Origin: Helicobacteraceae bacterium
Lineage (GTDB): Bacteria > Campylobacterota > Campylobacteria > Campylobacterales > Sulfurimonadaceae
Reading direction: 5' to 3'
Length of the DNA: 64,000 nucleotides
Assembly: GCA_027063225.1 (NCBI GenBank)
Contig: JAMOSG010000039.1
Coordinates: forward strand, 1 to 64,000
Under the pieces are notes generated by a model, which did not search any database, was not told the origin of the DNA, and was given only the letters and a program-made list of their open reading frames with translations. The position numbers were made by a program, and so were the translations under genes. This document shows positions 20,397 to 28,518 of this stretch, piece after piece. The stretch's first letter is position 1. Every line of letters starts with the position of its first letter.

Positions 20397-20402
20397 AGTG
20401 TT

Positions 20403-22238
20403 ATGAAAAATGAAAAATTCTTTGCAATTGCTGGGCTTATTAACTATTTGGTTGTTGTGTTTTTAAATGCTTTTACAGATTTAGGGCATAAAATTCTTAT
20501 TCAAAATACTATATTTAAAATTTATGATGGTCAAACACAGATTATTTTAACTGCGATTATTAATGCACTTATATTACTCCCTTTTATTTTGGTGTTTTCT
20601 CCATCAGGTTTTTTAGCAGATAGATTTGCAAAAACTTCTATTATGAAATATTCTGCACTTTTTGCTATTGTTATTACATTAGGTATTACATTTGCGTATT
20701 ATCATGGGATGTTTTACTTTGCTTTTGGGATGACCTTTTTACTAGCACTTCAGAGTGCTATTTATGCTCCTGCAAAATATGGTTACATTAAAGAGTTAGT
20801 GGGTGATAAATTTATAAGTAGTGGAAATGGAGCAGTACAAGCTGTAACAACAGTTGCTATTTTGGGTGGTATTATCTTTTATAGTGCACTTTTTGAGAAC
20901 TCTTTGGTTGGTGAGTATCATACCAAAGAGGATGTTTTATATATGATAGCACCTCTTGGTTGGTTTTTGGTTGGTGGTTCTGTTTTAGAGTGGTTTTTAG
21001 CTTCACGTTTACCAAATAAACTTCAAGAGGTTAAACATAAAAAAGTGTTTAATCTCAAAAGATATATAAGTGGATTTTATTTGCGTAAAAATCTTTTAAT
21101 GGTTAGTAGAAAAAAAGAGATTTTATTTGCTATTTTGGCTCTAAGTATTTTTTGGTCTATATCTCAAGTTGTTTTAGCTGTATTTGGGGAGTATGCAAAA
21201 AATACTTTAGGGGTTGGTAATGCTCTTTTAGTGCAAGGTGTTATGGCTCTTGCTGGTATTGGGATAGTTTTTGGATCTATTTTAGCTGCTAAACTCTCGA
21301 AATACTTTGTTCATTTGGGCTTAAGTAGTATTGGTGCATTTGGTATTGCTATACTTTTAGTGATACTGCCATTTTTAGATTCTATGGAGATAGTTGCTGT
21401 TTTATTTTTACTCTTTGGTGTTTTTTCTGGGTTTATTTTAGTTCCACTCAATGCTCACATTCAAGAGGTAGCACCCCATGTGCATTTAGGGACAATTTTA
21501 GCTGGGAACAATTTTATTCAAAATATTTTTATGTTTACATTTTTGGTGCTTACAGTTGTGTTTGCATACTATGGTTTAGATGCACAGTTACTACTTTATA
21601 CAATGGCAGTGGTTGCTTTATTTTTAGCATTTTTACTTTTACGTAGATATTTTGTAGAGAGTATATGGAGCTTTTTAGAGATTTTACTTACGCTACGTTA
21701 CAAAGTTAATTATTATGGACTGGAAAATATTCCACAAAATCAAGCAGTACTTTTAGTTGGAAATCATGTAAGTTGGCTAGATTGGCTTTTGTTGCAGCTT
21801 CCAATTCAAAGAAGAATTAATTACTTAATTAATAAAGAGGTTTACAACTGGAAATGGTTTCATCCATTTGCAAAAAAAGCGCAAACTATTCCGGTATCTC
21901 CCAAAGCTTCAAAAGAGGCTTTAAAAGAGGCTACAAAAAGGTTACAACAACAAAAAGTTGTTGCTTTATTTGGTGAGGGTGGTATAACACCAGATTGTGA
22001 AATAAAACCATTTAAAAAAGGGTATGAACATATTGTAGCTGGGCAAAATATTGTTATAATTGCATTTTATATAGAGGGGATGTTTGGAAGTTTATTTTCT
22101 ATTTGTAAAAATGGTAAAAAATTTCCATTTTTAAAAAGGAAAGTTAATATTTACTTTTCAAAACCTTTACCTGCAACTATTAAAGCAGAAGATTTACGTA
22201 AAAAAGTTTTAGATTTAAAGGGAGAGTATGAAGCTTAA
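20403..22238 (+). CDS. LplT-like MFS transporter fused to PlsC-type acyltransferase
   Basis: A 611-residue fusion. Residues about 1-420 form a 12-helix MFS transporter resembling the lysophospholipid flippase LplT (FSPSGFLADRFAKTSIMKY). Residues about 425-611 form a PlsC-type acyltransferase with the HX4D motif in NHVSWLDWL and a FGEGGI block equivalent to FPEGT. It likely imports and reacylates lysophospholipids, or makes phosphatidate. In the related Aas system an acyl-ACP synthetase domain is added; it is absent here. The start at 20403 is chosen because the longer frame to 20295 runs through the promoter. dgkA overlaps its end by 11 nt. Confidence 0.85.
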   Translation: MKNEKFFAIAGLINYLVVVFLNAFTDLGHKILIQNTIFKIYDGQTQIILTAIINALILLPFILVFSPSGFLADRFAKTSIMKYSALFAIVITLGITFAYYHGMFYFAFGMTFLLALQSAIYAPAKYGYIKELVGDKFISSGNGAVQAVTTVAILGGIIFYSALFENSLVGEYHTKEDVLYMIAPLGWFLVGGSVLEWFLASRLPNKLQEVKHKKVFNLKRYISGFYLRKNLLMVSRKKEILFAILALSIFWSISQVVLAVFGEYAKNTLGVGNALLVQGVMALAGIGIVFGSILAAKLSKYFVHLGLSSIGAFGIAILLVILPFLDSMEIVAVLFLLFGVFSGFILVPLNAHIQEVAPHVHLGTILAGNNFIQNIFMFTFLVLTVVFAYYGLDAQLLLYTMAVVALFLAFLLLRRYFVESIWSFLEILLTLRYKVNYYGLENIPQNQAVLLVGNHVSWLDWLLLQLPIQRRINYLINKEVYNWKWFHPFAKKAQTIPVSPKASKEALKEATKRLQQQKVVALFGEGGITPDCEIKPFKKGYEHIVAGQNIVIIAFYIEGMFGSLFSICKNGKKFPFLKRKVNIYFSKPLPATIKAEDLRKKVLDLKGEYEA

Positions 22239-22599
22239 TAAACCAAAATATTCATTATTTAAAAATGGAATGTATGCCTTAGAAGGGTTTGTAGATATTA
22301 CAAAAAATGAGAGTTCATTTAAGTTACAACTCTTAGGTTTTTTTGTTTTTAGCATTGTGGCATGGAACTTACCAATTTCGTTTGGGTATGCTTCTATTTT
22401 ATTTTTGTCTTTATTTATCCCTGTTATGGCAGAGGTTATTAACAGCTCAATTGAGCGAACAGTAGATTTGGTAACAACGGAGTATCATATACTTGCAAAA
22501 AAAGCAAAAGATGCTGGAGCAACATTTGTTCTTTTAAGTATTATTGTAACAGCACTTATTTGGGGAAGTACACTTTTAGTAGCGTTTGAGGTGGTATAG
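22228..22599 (+). CDS. dgkA: Diacylglycerol kinase
   Basis: Phosphorylates diacylglycerol to phosphatidate in the inner membrane. It has 123 residues with three hydrophobic helices. The family signature is in EVINSSIERTVDLV followed by AKDAGATFVLLS, and an N-terminal ALEGF segment fits. It overlaps the LplT-PlsC gene by 11 nt, linking two routes that feed phosphatidate into phospholipid synthesis. Confidence 0.93.
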   Translation: MKLNKPKYSLFKNGMYALEGFVDITKNESSFKLQLLGFFVFSIVAWNLPISFGYASILFLSLFIPVMAEVINSSIERTVDLVTTEYHILAKKAKDAGATFVLLSIIVTALIWGSTLLVAFEVV

Positions 22600-22848
22600 A
22601 TGGCAAAGATAGTTTTAGATGTGCAAGAGAAAGATTTAGGAACTGTTATAACAGTGCTTAACTCTCTTAAAGAGGGGCTTATTGCAAAAATGGAAGTAAA
22701 CTCCCAAGGTTCTGAGTTTAAGCAAAAAGCAACAAGATATCAACCAAAGACACAAAGAGTTATTTATGAACAAGAGCAATCAGAATTGCAAAAAATGGGA
22801 AAATATATAGACCCAAAAGAGTTTAAAAGAAGGTTGCATCAAAAATGA
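22600..22848 (+). CDS. Small conserved-looking protein of unknown function
   Basis: 82 residues: a predicted beta/alpha N-terminal half (MAKIVLDVQEKDLGTVITVL) and a Lys/Gln-rich helical C-terminal half. It starts directly after the dgkA stop (TAGATG) and its stop overlaps the glutathione-peroxidase start (ATGA), so it is embedded in the operon and probably translated. I do not recognise the family. The size and the N-terminal strand would fit a small antitoxin-like or regulatory protein, but nothing supports that further. Confidence 0.55.
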   Translation: MAKIVLDVQEKDLGTVITVLNSLKEGLIAKMEVNSQGSEFKQKATRYQPKTQRVIYEQEQSELQKMGKYIDPKEFKRRLHQK

Positions 22849-23318
22849 CTCTTTATGATTTTAACGTAGAAACAATTGATGGTAAAAAAGTTTCACTCTC
22901 TACATATAAAAATAAAGTTTTGCTTATTGTAAATGTAGCTAGTGAGTGTGGTTTTACTCCGCAATATAAAGAGTTACAAGAACTTTATGAGCGTTATAGC
23001 TCCAAAGGGTTTGAGATTTTAGCTTTTCCGTGTAATCAGTTTAGAGATCAAGAGCCAAAATCTAATGGTGAGATTAAAATATTTTGTCAAGAAAATTACA
23101 ATGTTACTTTTGATCTTTTTGCAAAGATAGATGTAAATGGTAAGAATGCAGCACCACTGTATAAATTTTTAAAAGAGCAACAAGGTGGTTTTTTAACAGA
23201 TGAAATAAAATGGAATTTCACGAAGTTTTTGATAGATAGAGAGGGGAATGTTCTAAAACGTTACGCACCCATAACAAACCCTAGTAGTATTGTTAAAGAT
23301 ATTGAGAAACTTTTATAA
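22845..23318 (+). CDS. Glutathione peroxidase family (thiol peroxidase)
   Basis: Reduces hydrogen or lipid peroxides. The 157-residue thioredoxin-fold protein has the peroxidatic cysteine in NVASECGFTPQY, the FPCNQF block with glutamine, and the WNFTKFLID block with tryptophan and asparagine: the complete Cys-Gln-Trp-Asn tetrad. As in most bacteria the selenocysteine is replaced by Cys, and a thioredoxin-type reductant is likely. It is coupled to the upstream 82-residue gene. Confidence 0.92.
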   Translation: MTLYDFNVETIDGKKVSLSTYKNKVLLIVNVASECGFTPQYKELQELYERYSSKGFEILAFPCNQFRDQEPKSNGEIKIFCQENYNVTFDLFAKIDVNGKNAAPLYKFLKEQQGGFLTDEIKWNFTKFLIDREGNVLKRYAPITNPSSIVKDIEKLL

Positions 23319-23362
23319 AAAATAACTATAATATCGCATAAATTTTTTTAAAGGATACTTTG

Positions 23363-23872
23363 ATGATAAAAAAGATGCCATGGTGGCTTGGTGGGATTTT
23401 AATGGCTTTGTTACTTTTGTTTACCTTTTCTATTTTTGGTGCAGATAGACCAATTGGGGCTTCAACATATGTGCCTTATTTTGCAGGAATTATTTTTGAT
23501 TTAGATCCTCAAAAATATACATATTTACAAAAAATAGAAGCACCAGGTGCATGGGAAGGCGTTTTACTTTTAGGCGTATTGACAGGTGCATTTTTAAATG
23601 CTATTTTTGTTACAAAAACATTTCGTTTTACAATTGTTCCAGATGCTTGGAAAAGATACAAAAATAACTCTATTCTTTCAAGACTTTTTTGGAGTTTTGT
23701 TGGTGGTTTTTTTCTTATTATTGGTGCAAGATTAGCTGGTGGATGTACAAGTGGACACTTTCTAAGTGGTATGGCACAAACAGCTGTAAGTAGTATTATT
23801 TTTGGAGCAGTTGTTTTAGTAAGTCTTATAGTAACAGGAAAAAGATTTTACAAAGGTGATGCAAATGAATGA
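23363..23872 (+). CDS. YeeE/YedE family sulfur-transport-like membrane protein, first of pair
   Basis: 169 residues with four or so hydrophobic segments. It carries the YeeE/YedE (DUF395) signature GARLAGGCTSGHFLSGMA with a single cysteine, equivalent to the thiosulfate-handling cysteine region of TsuA. The ATG at 23363 is preferred over a TTG at 23360 because AAGGA is then 7 nt upstream. The second half-size member overlaps its end by 8 nt, so the two probably assemble into one two-part transporter or sulfur-handling unit. Confidence 0.8.
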   Translation: MIKKMPWWLGGILMALLLLFTFSIFGADRPIGASTYVPYFAGIIFDLDPQKYTYLQKIEAPGAWEGVLLLGVLTGAFLNAIFVTKTFRFTIVPDAWKRYKNNSILSRLFWSFVGGFFLIIGARLAGGCTSGHFLSGMAQTAVSSIIFGAVVLVSLIVTGKRFYKGDANE

Positions 23873-24488
23873 GATGATGTTTCAAAAAATGTTAGAGAGA
23901 ATGGAGGGGATGTTCCATACTGTACAAGAGGAGGGGCATGGTGCTGTTGCTCTTGTTTTCATTATAGGTATGGTTTTTGGTTCACTCATTCAATATACAA
24001 AAGTGCATAAGTTTGAAAAAATTGCAGGTTTTGCAATGCTTAAAGATACTGTTGTACCAAAAATGTTATTTTTAGCTATTGGTCTTGCGAGTATTGGGCT
24101 CTTTTTTATGATTCAAATGGGTTGGGCATCGTACCATGTTAAGCCTATTATGCTTGGTGGGCTTATTCTAGGTGGTGCTATTTTTGGTGCATCTATGGCT
24201 ATTTTTGGAAAATGTCCTGGAACTGGACCAATCTCTGTTGCAGAGGGTAGAATCGACATTATGGTTGGTGCTATTGGTGGAATTTTAGGTGGGGCATTTT
24301 TTACAATTTTTTATGATTACTTTCATATTTTTATGGGGCCAGACTTTGGAAAAATTTCATTAAGTGGTTACTTTGAAGATACAGAGGGAACAGTAGCACT
24401 TATTTTTGGTCTTATTTTAGTAGCTATAAGTATTGCAATTCCTCTAAAAGAGGAGATAGATAAAGATGATGTGGGTTATCAATCTTAA
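23865..24488 (+). CDS. YeeE/YedE family membrane protein, second of pair
   Basis: 207 residues with a short amphipathic Met-rich N-terminus and five or so hydrophobic helices. The DUF395 signature appears as FGKCPGTGPISVAEGR with the single conserved cysteine. It overlaps the first member by 8 nt. The ATG at 23865 follows AAAGG with normal spacing; two upstream in-frame starts are possible. Half-size YeeE pairs are known in sulfur oxidisers; substrate (thiosulfate, sulfide or persulfide) cannot be told from sequence. Confidence 0.8.
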   Translation: MNEMMFQKMLERMEGMFHTVQEEGHGAVALVFIIGMVFGSLIQYTKVHKFEKIAGFAMLKDTVVPKMLFLAIGLASIGLFFMIQMGWASYHVKPIMLGGLILGGAIFGASMAIFGKCPGTGPISVAEGRIDIMVGAIGGILGGAFFTIFYDYFHIFMGPDFGKISLSGYFEDTEGTVALIFGLILVAISIAIPLKEEIDKDDVGYQS

Positions 24489-24497
24489 AGGAGCTTA

Positions 24498-25679
24498 ATG
24501 ATGAAAACAACTATTATTATTGGTGCTGGTGGCGTTGGGCGTGTTGTTACACATAAATGTGTACAAAACAAAGATACTTTTGGCAGAATTATTTTAGCAA
24601 GTAGAACACTAAGTAAGTGCAAAGAGATTCAAAGTGAACTTCCTCAAGGTTCACTAGAAGTAGATACAGTAGATGCAGATAACACGCAAAATGTTATAGA
24701 TCTTATTCAAAAATATGATGCAGATATTGTTATAAATGTTGCACTGCCATATCAGGACTTAACAATTATGGACGCATGTGTTGCTACAAAAACAGATTAT
24801 TTAGATACAGCAAACTATGAACACCCAGATGAAGCGAAATTTGAGTATAAATTGCAATGGCAAAGAGATGAAGCTTTTAAAGAAGCGGGTGTTATGGCAC
24901 TTTTAGGGAGTGGATTTGATCCTGGTGTTACAAATGTATTTTGTGCATATGCGCAAAAACACTATTTTGATGAGATACATACTATTGATATTTTAGATTG
25001 TAATGCAGGGGATCATGGCTATGCGTTTGCAACAAATTTTAATCCTGAGATTAATCTACGTGAAGTGAGTGCAAAAGGGCGTTATTGGGAAAATGGAGAG
25101 TGGATAGAGACTGAACCAATGGAGATAAAAATGGTTTGGGATTATCCTGAAGTTGGACCAAAAGATAGTTACTTACTTTACCATGAAGAGATGGAATCGC
25201 TTGTAAAACACATAAAAGGTTTAAAAAGAATACGCTTTTTTATGACTTTTGGTGAGAGTTACTTGACTCACATGAAATGTTTAGAGAATGTTGGAATGTT
25301 AGGTATTGAGCCAATAGAGCATCAAGGGCAAAAAATAGTACCGATTGAGTTTTTAAAAACATTGTTACCTGACCCAGCATCTCTTGGACCTCACACAAAA
25401 GGGAAAACTAACATTGGAATTGTTGCAGAGGGTATAAAAGATGGCAAGAAGAAAAAAATTTATATCTATCAAGTAAGCGATCATGAAGCGTGTTACAAAG
25501 AGGTAAAAAGTCAAGCAGTTTCATACACAACGGGTGTTCCTGCAATGATTGGTGCAAAACTTATGCTAGAGAAAAAATGGTATAAAGAGGGTGTGTGGAA
25601 TATGGAAGAGTTCGATCCAGATCCTTTTATGGAAGAGCTTAATAAACAAGGGCTTCCTTGGAAAATTCAAGAGCTCTAA
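24498..25679 (+). CDS. Carboxy(nor)spermidine dehydrogenase (saccharopine dehydrogenase family)
   Basis: Condenses aspartate semialdehyde with putrescine to carboxyspermidine using NADPH, the first step of the alternative spermidine route used by Campylobacter. It has 393 residues with an N-terminal Rossmann motif (IIGAGGVGRVV), GSGFDPGVTNVFCAYA in the middle and the catalytic-domain block DHEACYKEV. The link to polyamines is supported by the carboxyspermidine decarboxylase about 1.1 kb downstream on the same strand. AAAGGAG precedes tandem ATGs at 24498 and 24501. Confidence 0.9.
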   Translation: MMKTTIIIGAGGVGRVVTHKCVQNKDTFGRIILASRTLSKCKEIQSELPQGSLEVDTVDADNTQNVIDLIQKYDADIVINVALPYQDLTIMDACVATKTDYLDTANYEHPDEAKFEYKLQWQRDEAFKEAGVMALLGSGFDPGVTNVFCAYAQKHYFDEIHTIDILDCNAGDHGYAFATNFNPEINLREVSAKGRYWENGEWIETEPMEIKMVWDYPEVGPKDSYLLYHEEMESLVKHIKGLKRIRFFMTFGESYLTHMKCLENVGMLGIEPIEHQGQKIVPIEFLKTLLPDPASLGPHTKGKTNIGIVAEGIKDGKKKKIYIYQVSDHEACYKEVKSQAVSYTTGVPAMIGAKLMLEKKWYKEGVWNMEEFDPDPFMEELNKQGLPWKIQEL

Positions 25680-25690
25680 AGGTATTGTAG

Positions 25691-26419
25691 TTGAAACTTT
25701 TAGGAATAGACCCAGCTCCATCAAAACAAAGTGTTGTTTTTGATGGAGAGCAATTTTTCTCTTTAGAACCATTTGCACTCAAACCATTTTTAGAAGATGT
25801 TGTAGATAACAACACTTTTATTTCATGGGATGCTCCTTTGGGAGATGATTTTAGTGCAAGCCTTTCATATAAACCAATAGAGAAAATTTTAAATACAAAA
25901 AACTCCTATATAGATGGTAAAAAACCTCCACGTGGAATCTCTACACTCCCTTTTGCCTCATGTCCTCACTGGAGTATTTCACAATATGTTTTGGGGTATC
26001 CCATAGTAAATAATGAGCTTATAAATAAAGAAAAACTTAAATACCGTCTTGTGCAAAGTAATGATGATACAACAAAAGAAAAACCAAACCTTTTTGAAAC
26101 ACATCCAGCATACTCACTTTGGGTATTTTTAAAAGATGATTTAGAGAATTTTAAATACAAAGGTTCAAAAGAGTCAAAGTTGATTTTTGAGCAAATAAAA
26201 GAGATTCTTTTTGAAAAAGAGGTTTTTAAAAAATATAGTTATATAAAAAATTATATAGATAATGATGATAAACTCGATAGCTTTTTGGCCTATGTTAATT
26301 TGGAACTTTTTTTAGAAAAAAGGGCTTTTGTGTATGGCAGTGCTACTATGGGTGCAATGCTTTTGCCATTGCTTGATGGGGTTTTAAAGAAAAAAGTTTT
26401 AAAGAATATGTTAAATTGA
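25691..26419 (+). CDS. Possible DUF429-like RNase H-fold protein
   Basis: 242 residues starting at a TTG preceded by AAAGG. It opens with LLGIDPAPSKQSVVF and has a second acidic site in ISWDAPL, a third block in NLFETHPAYSLW, and DDKLDSFLAYV near the end. This spacing recalls DUF429 proteins, which share the RNase H-like fold. It lies 11 nt after the carboxyspermidine dehydrogenase gene, but no polyamine role is evident. Family assignment is tentative. Confidence 0.5.
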   Translation: MKLLGIDPAPSKQSVVFDGEQFFSLEPFALKPFLEDVVDNNTFISWDAPLGDDFSASLSYKPIEKILNTKNSYIDGKKPPRGISTLPFASCPHWSISQYVLGYPIVNNELINKEKLKYRLVQSNDDTTKEKPNLFETHPAYSLWVFLKDDLENFKYKGSKESKLIFEQIKEILFEKEVFKKYSYIKNYIDNDDKLDSFLAYVNLELFLEKRAFVYGSATMGAMLLPLLDGVLKKKVLKNMLN

Positions 26420-26479
26420 GATTATATTTTAAGTTTTTTCTTTTATAATTGTTTACAAACTATAAGGATAATATAAAAC

Positions 26480-26788
26480 ATGATAGAACAAGATAAAGAG
26501 ATTGAAAAGGTAAAAATAAGAGTTCCAAAATGGTTTAAAAACAAAAATCAGATTAATAGTAGAATTCTTTTAAGTTTTTTAGAATTATATGAAGAAGATG
26601 GTAGTGTCATGATTGAGAATGTTGAGCATAGATGTGGTGTGAAAACTTTTAAAACAAATTTTCAGCAGATGCATAATTTTGGTAAAAGAAATCATGCAAA
26701 AGTTTTTGAAATTGAAGAGAATAATGTTTATTTATGGGAACCCGTTAAGGAATTTATTTTAAACGAATATAGAAGTTCAAAATTATAG
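26480..26788 (+). CDS. Small protein of unknown function
   Basis: 102 residues, basic N-terminal third (KIRVPKWFKNKNQINSRILL) and a C-terminal half that could form a winged helix (VEHRCGVKTFKTNFQQMHNFG). It is unusually AT-rich compared with its neighbours and interrupts the spacing between the two polyamine genes. AAGGA lies upstream. I do not recognise it; a DNA-binding role is a guess. Confidence 0.5.
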   Translation: MIEQDKEIEKVKIRVPKWFKNKNQINSRILLSFLELYEEDGSVMIENVEHRCGVKTFKTNFQQMHNFGKRNHAKVFEIEENNVYLWEPVKEFILNEYRSSKL

Positions 26789-26830
26789 AGCTTACATTTT
26801 TAAAAAGTTATTTTAAATTAGGAAAAAATT

Positions 26831-27958
26831 ATGCAAAACCTACAAACACCATACTACCTTTGTGAAGAGGAACTTTTAGAGAAAAATTTACAGCTTTTAG
26901 ATTATGTGCAACAACAAAGTGGCGCAAAGATTATTTTAGCACTTAAAGGGTTTGCTATGTTTGCAACTTTTCCTTTGGTGCGTAAGTACCTCAAAGGGTG
27001 TACTGCAAGTGGTTTGCATGAGGCAAAATTAGCATACGAAACATTTGGTAAAGAGGTACATACATACTCTCCAGCGTTTAAAGCAGAAGATATTGATGAG
27101 ATTGCAAAAATATCTAATGATATTGTCTTTAACTCTCCGTCGCAACTTTTACGCTTTAAAGATAGGGTAAAAAAGATAAATCCAGATATTAAAATCTCTT
27201 TGCGTGTAAATCCTGAAGTTTCTGCTTCTCCTGTAGATATTTACAACCCTTGTGGACTTTACTCTCGACTAGGAACAACACTTAAGAATTTTGATGAGTC
27301 TGTTGTCCCATTTTTAGATGGGCTTAATTTTCATGCACTGTGTGAGCAAGATGCAGATGCTTTGCAAGAGGTATTAGAGAGTTTTGAGCAGAAGTTTGCA
27401 AAATATTTTACAAATTTAAAATATGTTAATTTTGGGGGAGGACATCATATTACACGTAAAGGGTATGATGTGCAAAAGCTTATAAAACTTATACAAGATT
27501 TTAAAAAGCGATACCCACATTTAGATGTTTATTTAGAACCTGGTGAAGCTGTTGGTTGGGAAGTTGGATATTTAGTAAGTGAAGTGTTAGATGTTTTTGA
27601 AAACGGTATGTACGTAGCTATTTTAGATACTTCTGCAGAAGCACATATGCCTGATACTTTGGCGATGCCATATCGTGCAGAAGTTAGAGGTTCTGCCAAA
27701 GTAGGGGAAAAACCTTACACATACCGCTTAGGTGGGAACACTTGTTTAGCTGGGGACATTATGGGAGATTACTCTTTTGATGAGCCTTTAAAAATTGGAG
27801 ATAAGATAATTTTTGAAGACCAAATTCATTACACATTTGTAAAAAGTACAACATTCAATGGCATTAAACTACCATCACTTGCCATAAAGAAAAAAGATGG
27901 AACAATAGAGCTTATAAAAGAGTTTGGGTATGAGGAGTATAAAAGAAGATTATCTTAA
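26831..27958 (+). CDS. nspC: Carboxy(nor)spermidine decarboxylase
   Basis: PLP-dependent removal of CO2 from carboxyspermidine to give spermidine. A 375-residue alanine-racemase-fold enzyme. The PLP lysine lies in ILALKGFAMF, the HALCEQDAD block and the glycine-rich phosphate site in YVNFGGGHHITR follow, and the C-terminal beta domain contains LGGNTCLAGDIMGDYSF with the catalytic cysteine. It pairs functionally with the dehydrogenase at 24498. Confidence 0.94.
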   Translation: MQNLQTPYYLCEEELLEKNLQLLDYVQQQSGAKIILALKGFAMFATFPLVRKYLKGCTASGLHEAKLAYETFGKEVHTYSPAFKAEDIDEIAKISNDIVFNSPSQLLRFKDRVKKINPDIKISLRVNPEVSASPVDIYNPCGLYSRLGTTLKNFDESVVPFLDGLNFHALCEQDADALQEVLESFEQKFAKYFTNLKYVNFGGGHHITRKGYDVQKLIKLIQDFKKRYPHLDVYLEPGEAVGWEVGYLVSEVLDVFENGMYVAILDTSAEAHMPDTLAMPYRAEVRGSAKVGEKPYTYRLGGNTCLAGDIMGDYSFDEPLKIGDKIIFEDQIHYTFVKSTTFNGIKLPSLAIKKKDGTIELIKEFGYEEYKRRLS

Positions 27959-27963
27959 GTAGT

Positions 27964-27984
27964 AAACCCCTAAAAAAGGGGTTT
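27964..27984. terminator. Hairpin between nspC and the superoxide reductase gene
   Basis: AAACCCC / GGGGTTT, 7-bp stem with a 7-nt A-rich loop, between two convergent genes. The T run lies in the loop rather than after the stem, so efficiency is uncertain. Confidence 0.5.
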
Positions 27985-27994
27985 AAAAGAGGGC

Positions 27995-28381
27995 TTATTC
28001 AGCTACTTCAACTTCTACTGGAGTAGATTCCCAAATTCCGTGTTTAGTACAATAACCATGAGCTACAAGGTTAAGTTTTTTCTTCATTGGACGGATGTTA
28101 AAAGTTACTTCTGCATGAGATTTTTCATTTCCAAGTGTACCTGGAACAAATGTTGCCATTGCAAGTTTAGTATCACCATCAAAAAGAGTGATAGACTCAA
28201 TGTAATGATCAAAATCATCTGGGTGAGTATACTCGTTACCCATTTTAACATTTACTTTAAGCATTTCACCTTTTTTAGCTTCATCTTCTACTGTAATAAA
28301 TGGTGAGTGACGGTCAATTAAATCTTTTTTAGCTTCACGCTCTACTGTATCGATATCAACATATTTATTGATTTTTGGCAT
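27995..28381 (-). CDS. Superoxide reductase (class II, neelaredoxin-like)
   Basis: Reduces superoxide to peroxide without producing oxygen. 128 residues without the N-terminal desulforedoxin domain. The Fe(His)4(Cys) centre ligands are recognisable: H25 in DRHSPFI, the histidines of TH-P-DDFDHYI, and the C-terminal CTKHGIW with cysteine and histidine. The lysine of the usual EKH loop is not seen. A plausible -10 box (TATAAT, 28416-28421 minus) lies 35 nt upstream. Confidence 0.8.
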   Translation of the reverse strand: MPKINKYVDIDTVEREAKKDLIDRHSPFITVEDEAKKGEMLKVNVKMGNEYTHPDDFDHYIESITLFDGDTKLAMATFVPGTLGNEKSHAEVTFNIRPMKKKLNLVAHGYCTKHGIWESTPVEVEVAE

Positions 28382-28415
28382 ATTAAATCCTTGTATTTAA
28401 AATTTTTATAAGTGT

Positions 28416-28421
28416 ATTATA
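28416..28421 (-). promoter_or_regulatory. Putative -10 box for the superoxide reductase gene
   Basis: TATAAT on the minus strand 35 nt upstream of the ATG, followed by an AAGGA ribosome site. Confidence 0.45.
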
Positions 28422-28485
28422 GCTGAAAAATTTGAACTAACTATAAAAAAGAAAAAAGTAAAAGTTGTTTAAGATAGCATTTAGA

Positions 28486-28506
28486 TAGTAGGCAAAAAGC
28501 CTACTA
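28486..28506 (-). terminator. Hairpin downstream of sdhE
   Basis: TAGTAGGC / GCCTACTA, 8-bp stem with a 5-nt loop, about 12 nt after the sdhE stop. The tail is only weakly T-rich. Confidence 0.5.
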
Positions 28507-28518
28507 ATAAGGAGTTAT

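Noticed and set aside
23363-24488. The YeeE pair as a single gene broken by frameshift
   Set aside because: Each part has its own ribosome site, membrane helices and signature block, with a short overlap typical of coupled genes.
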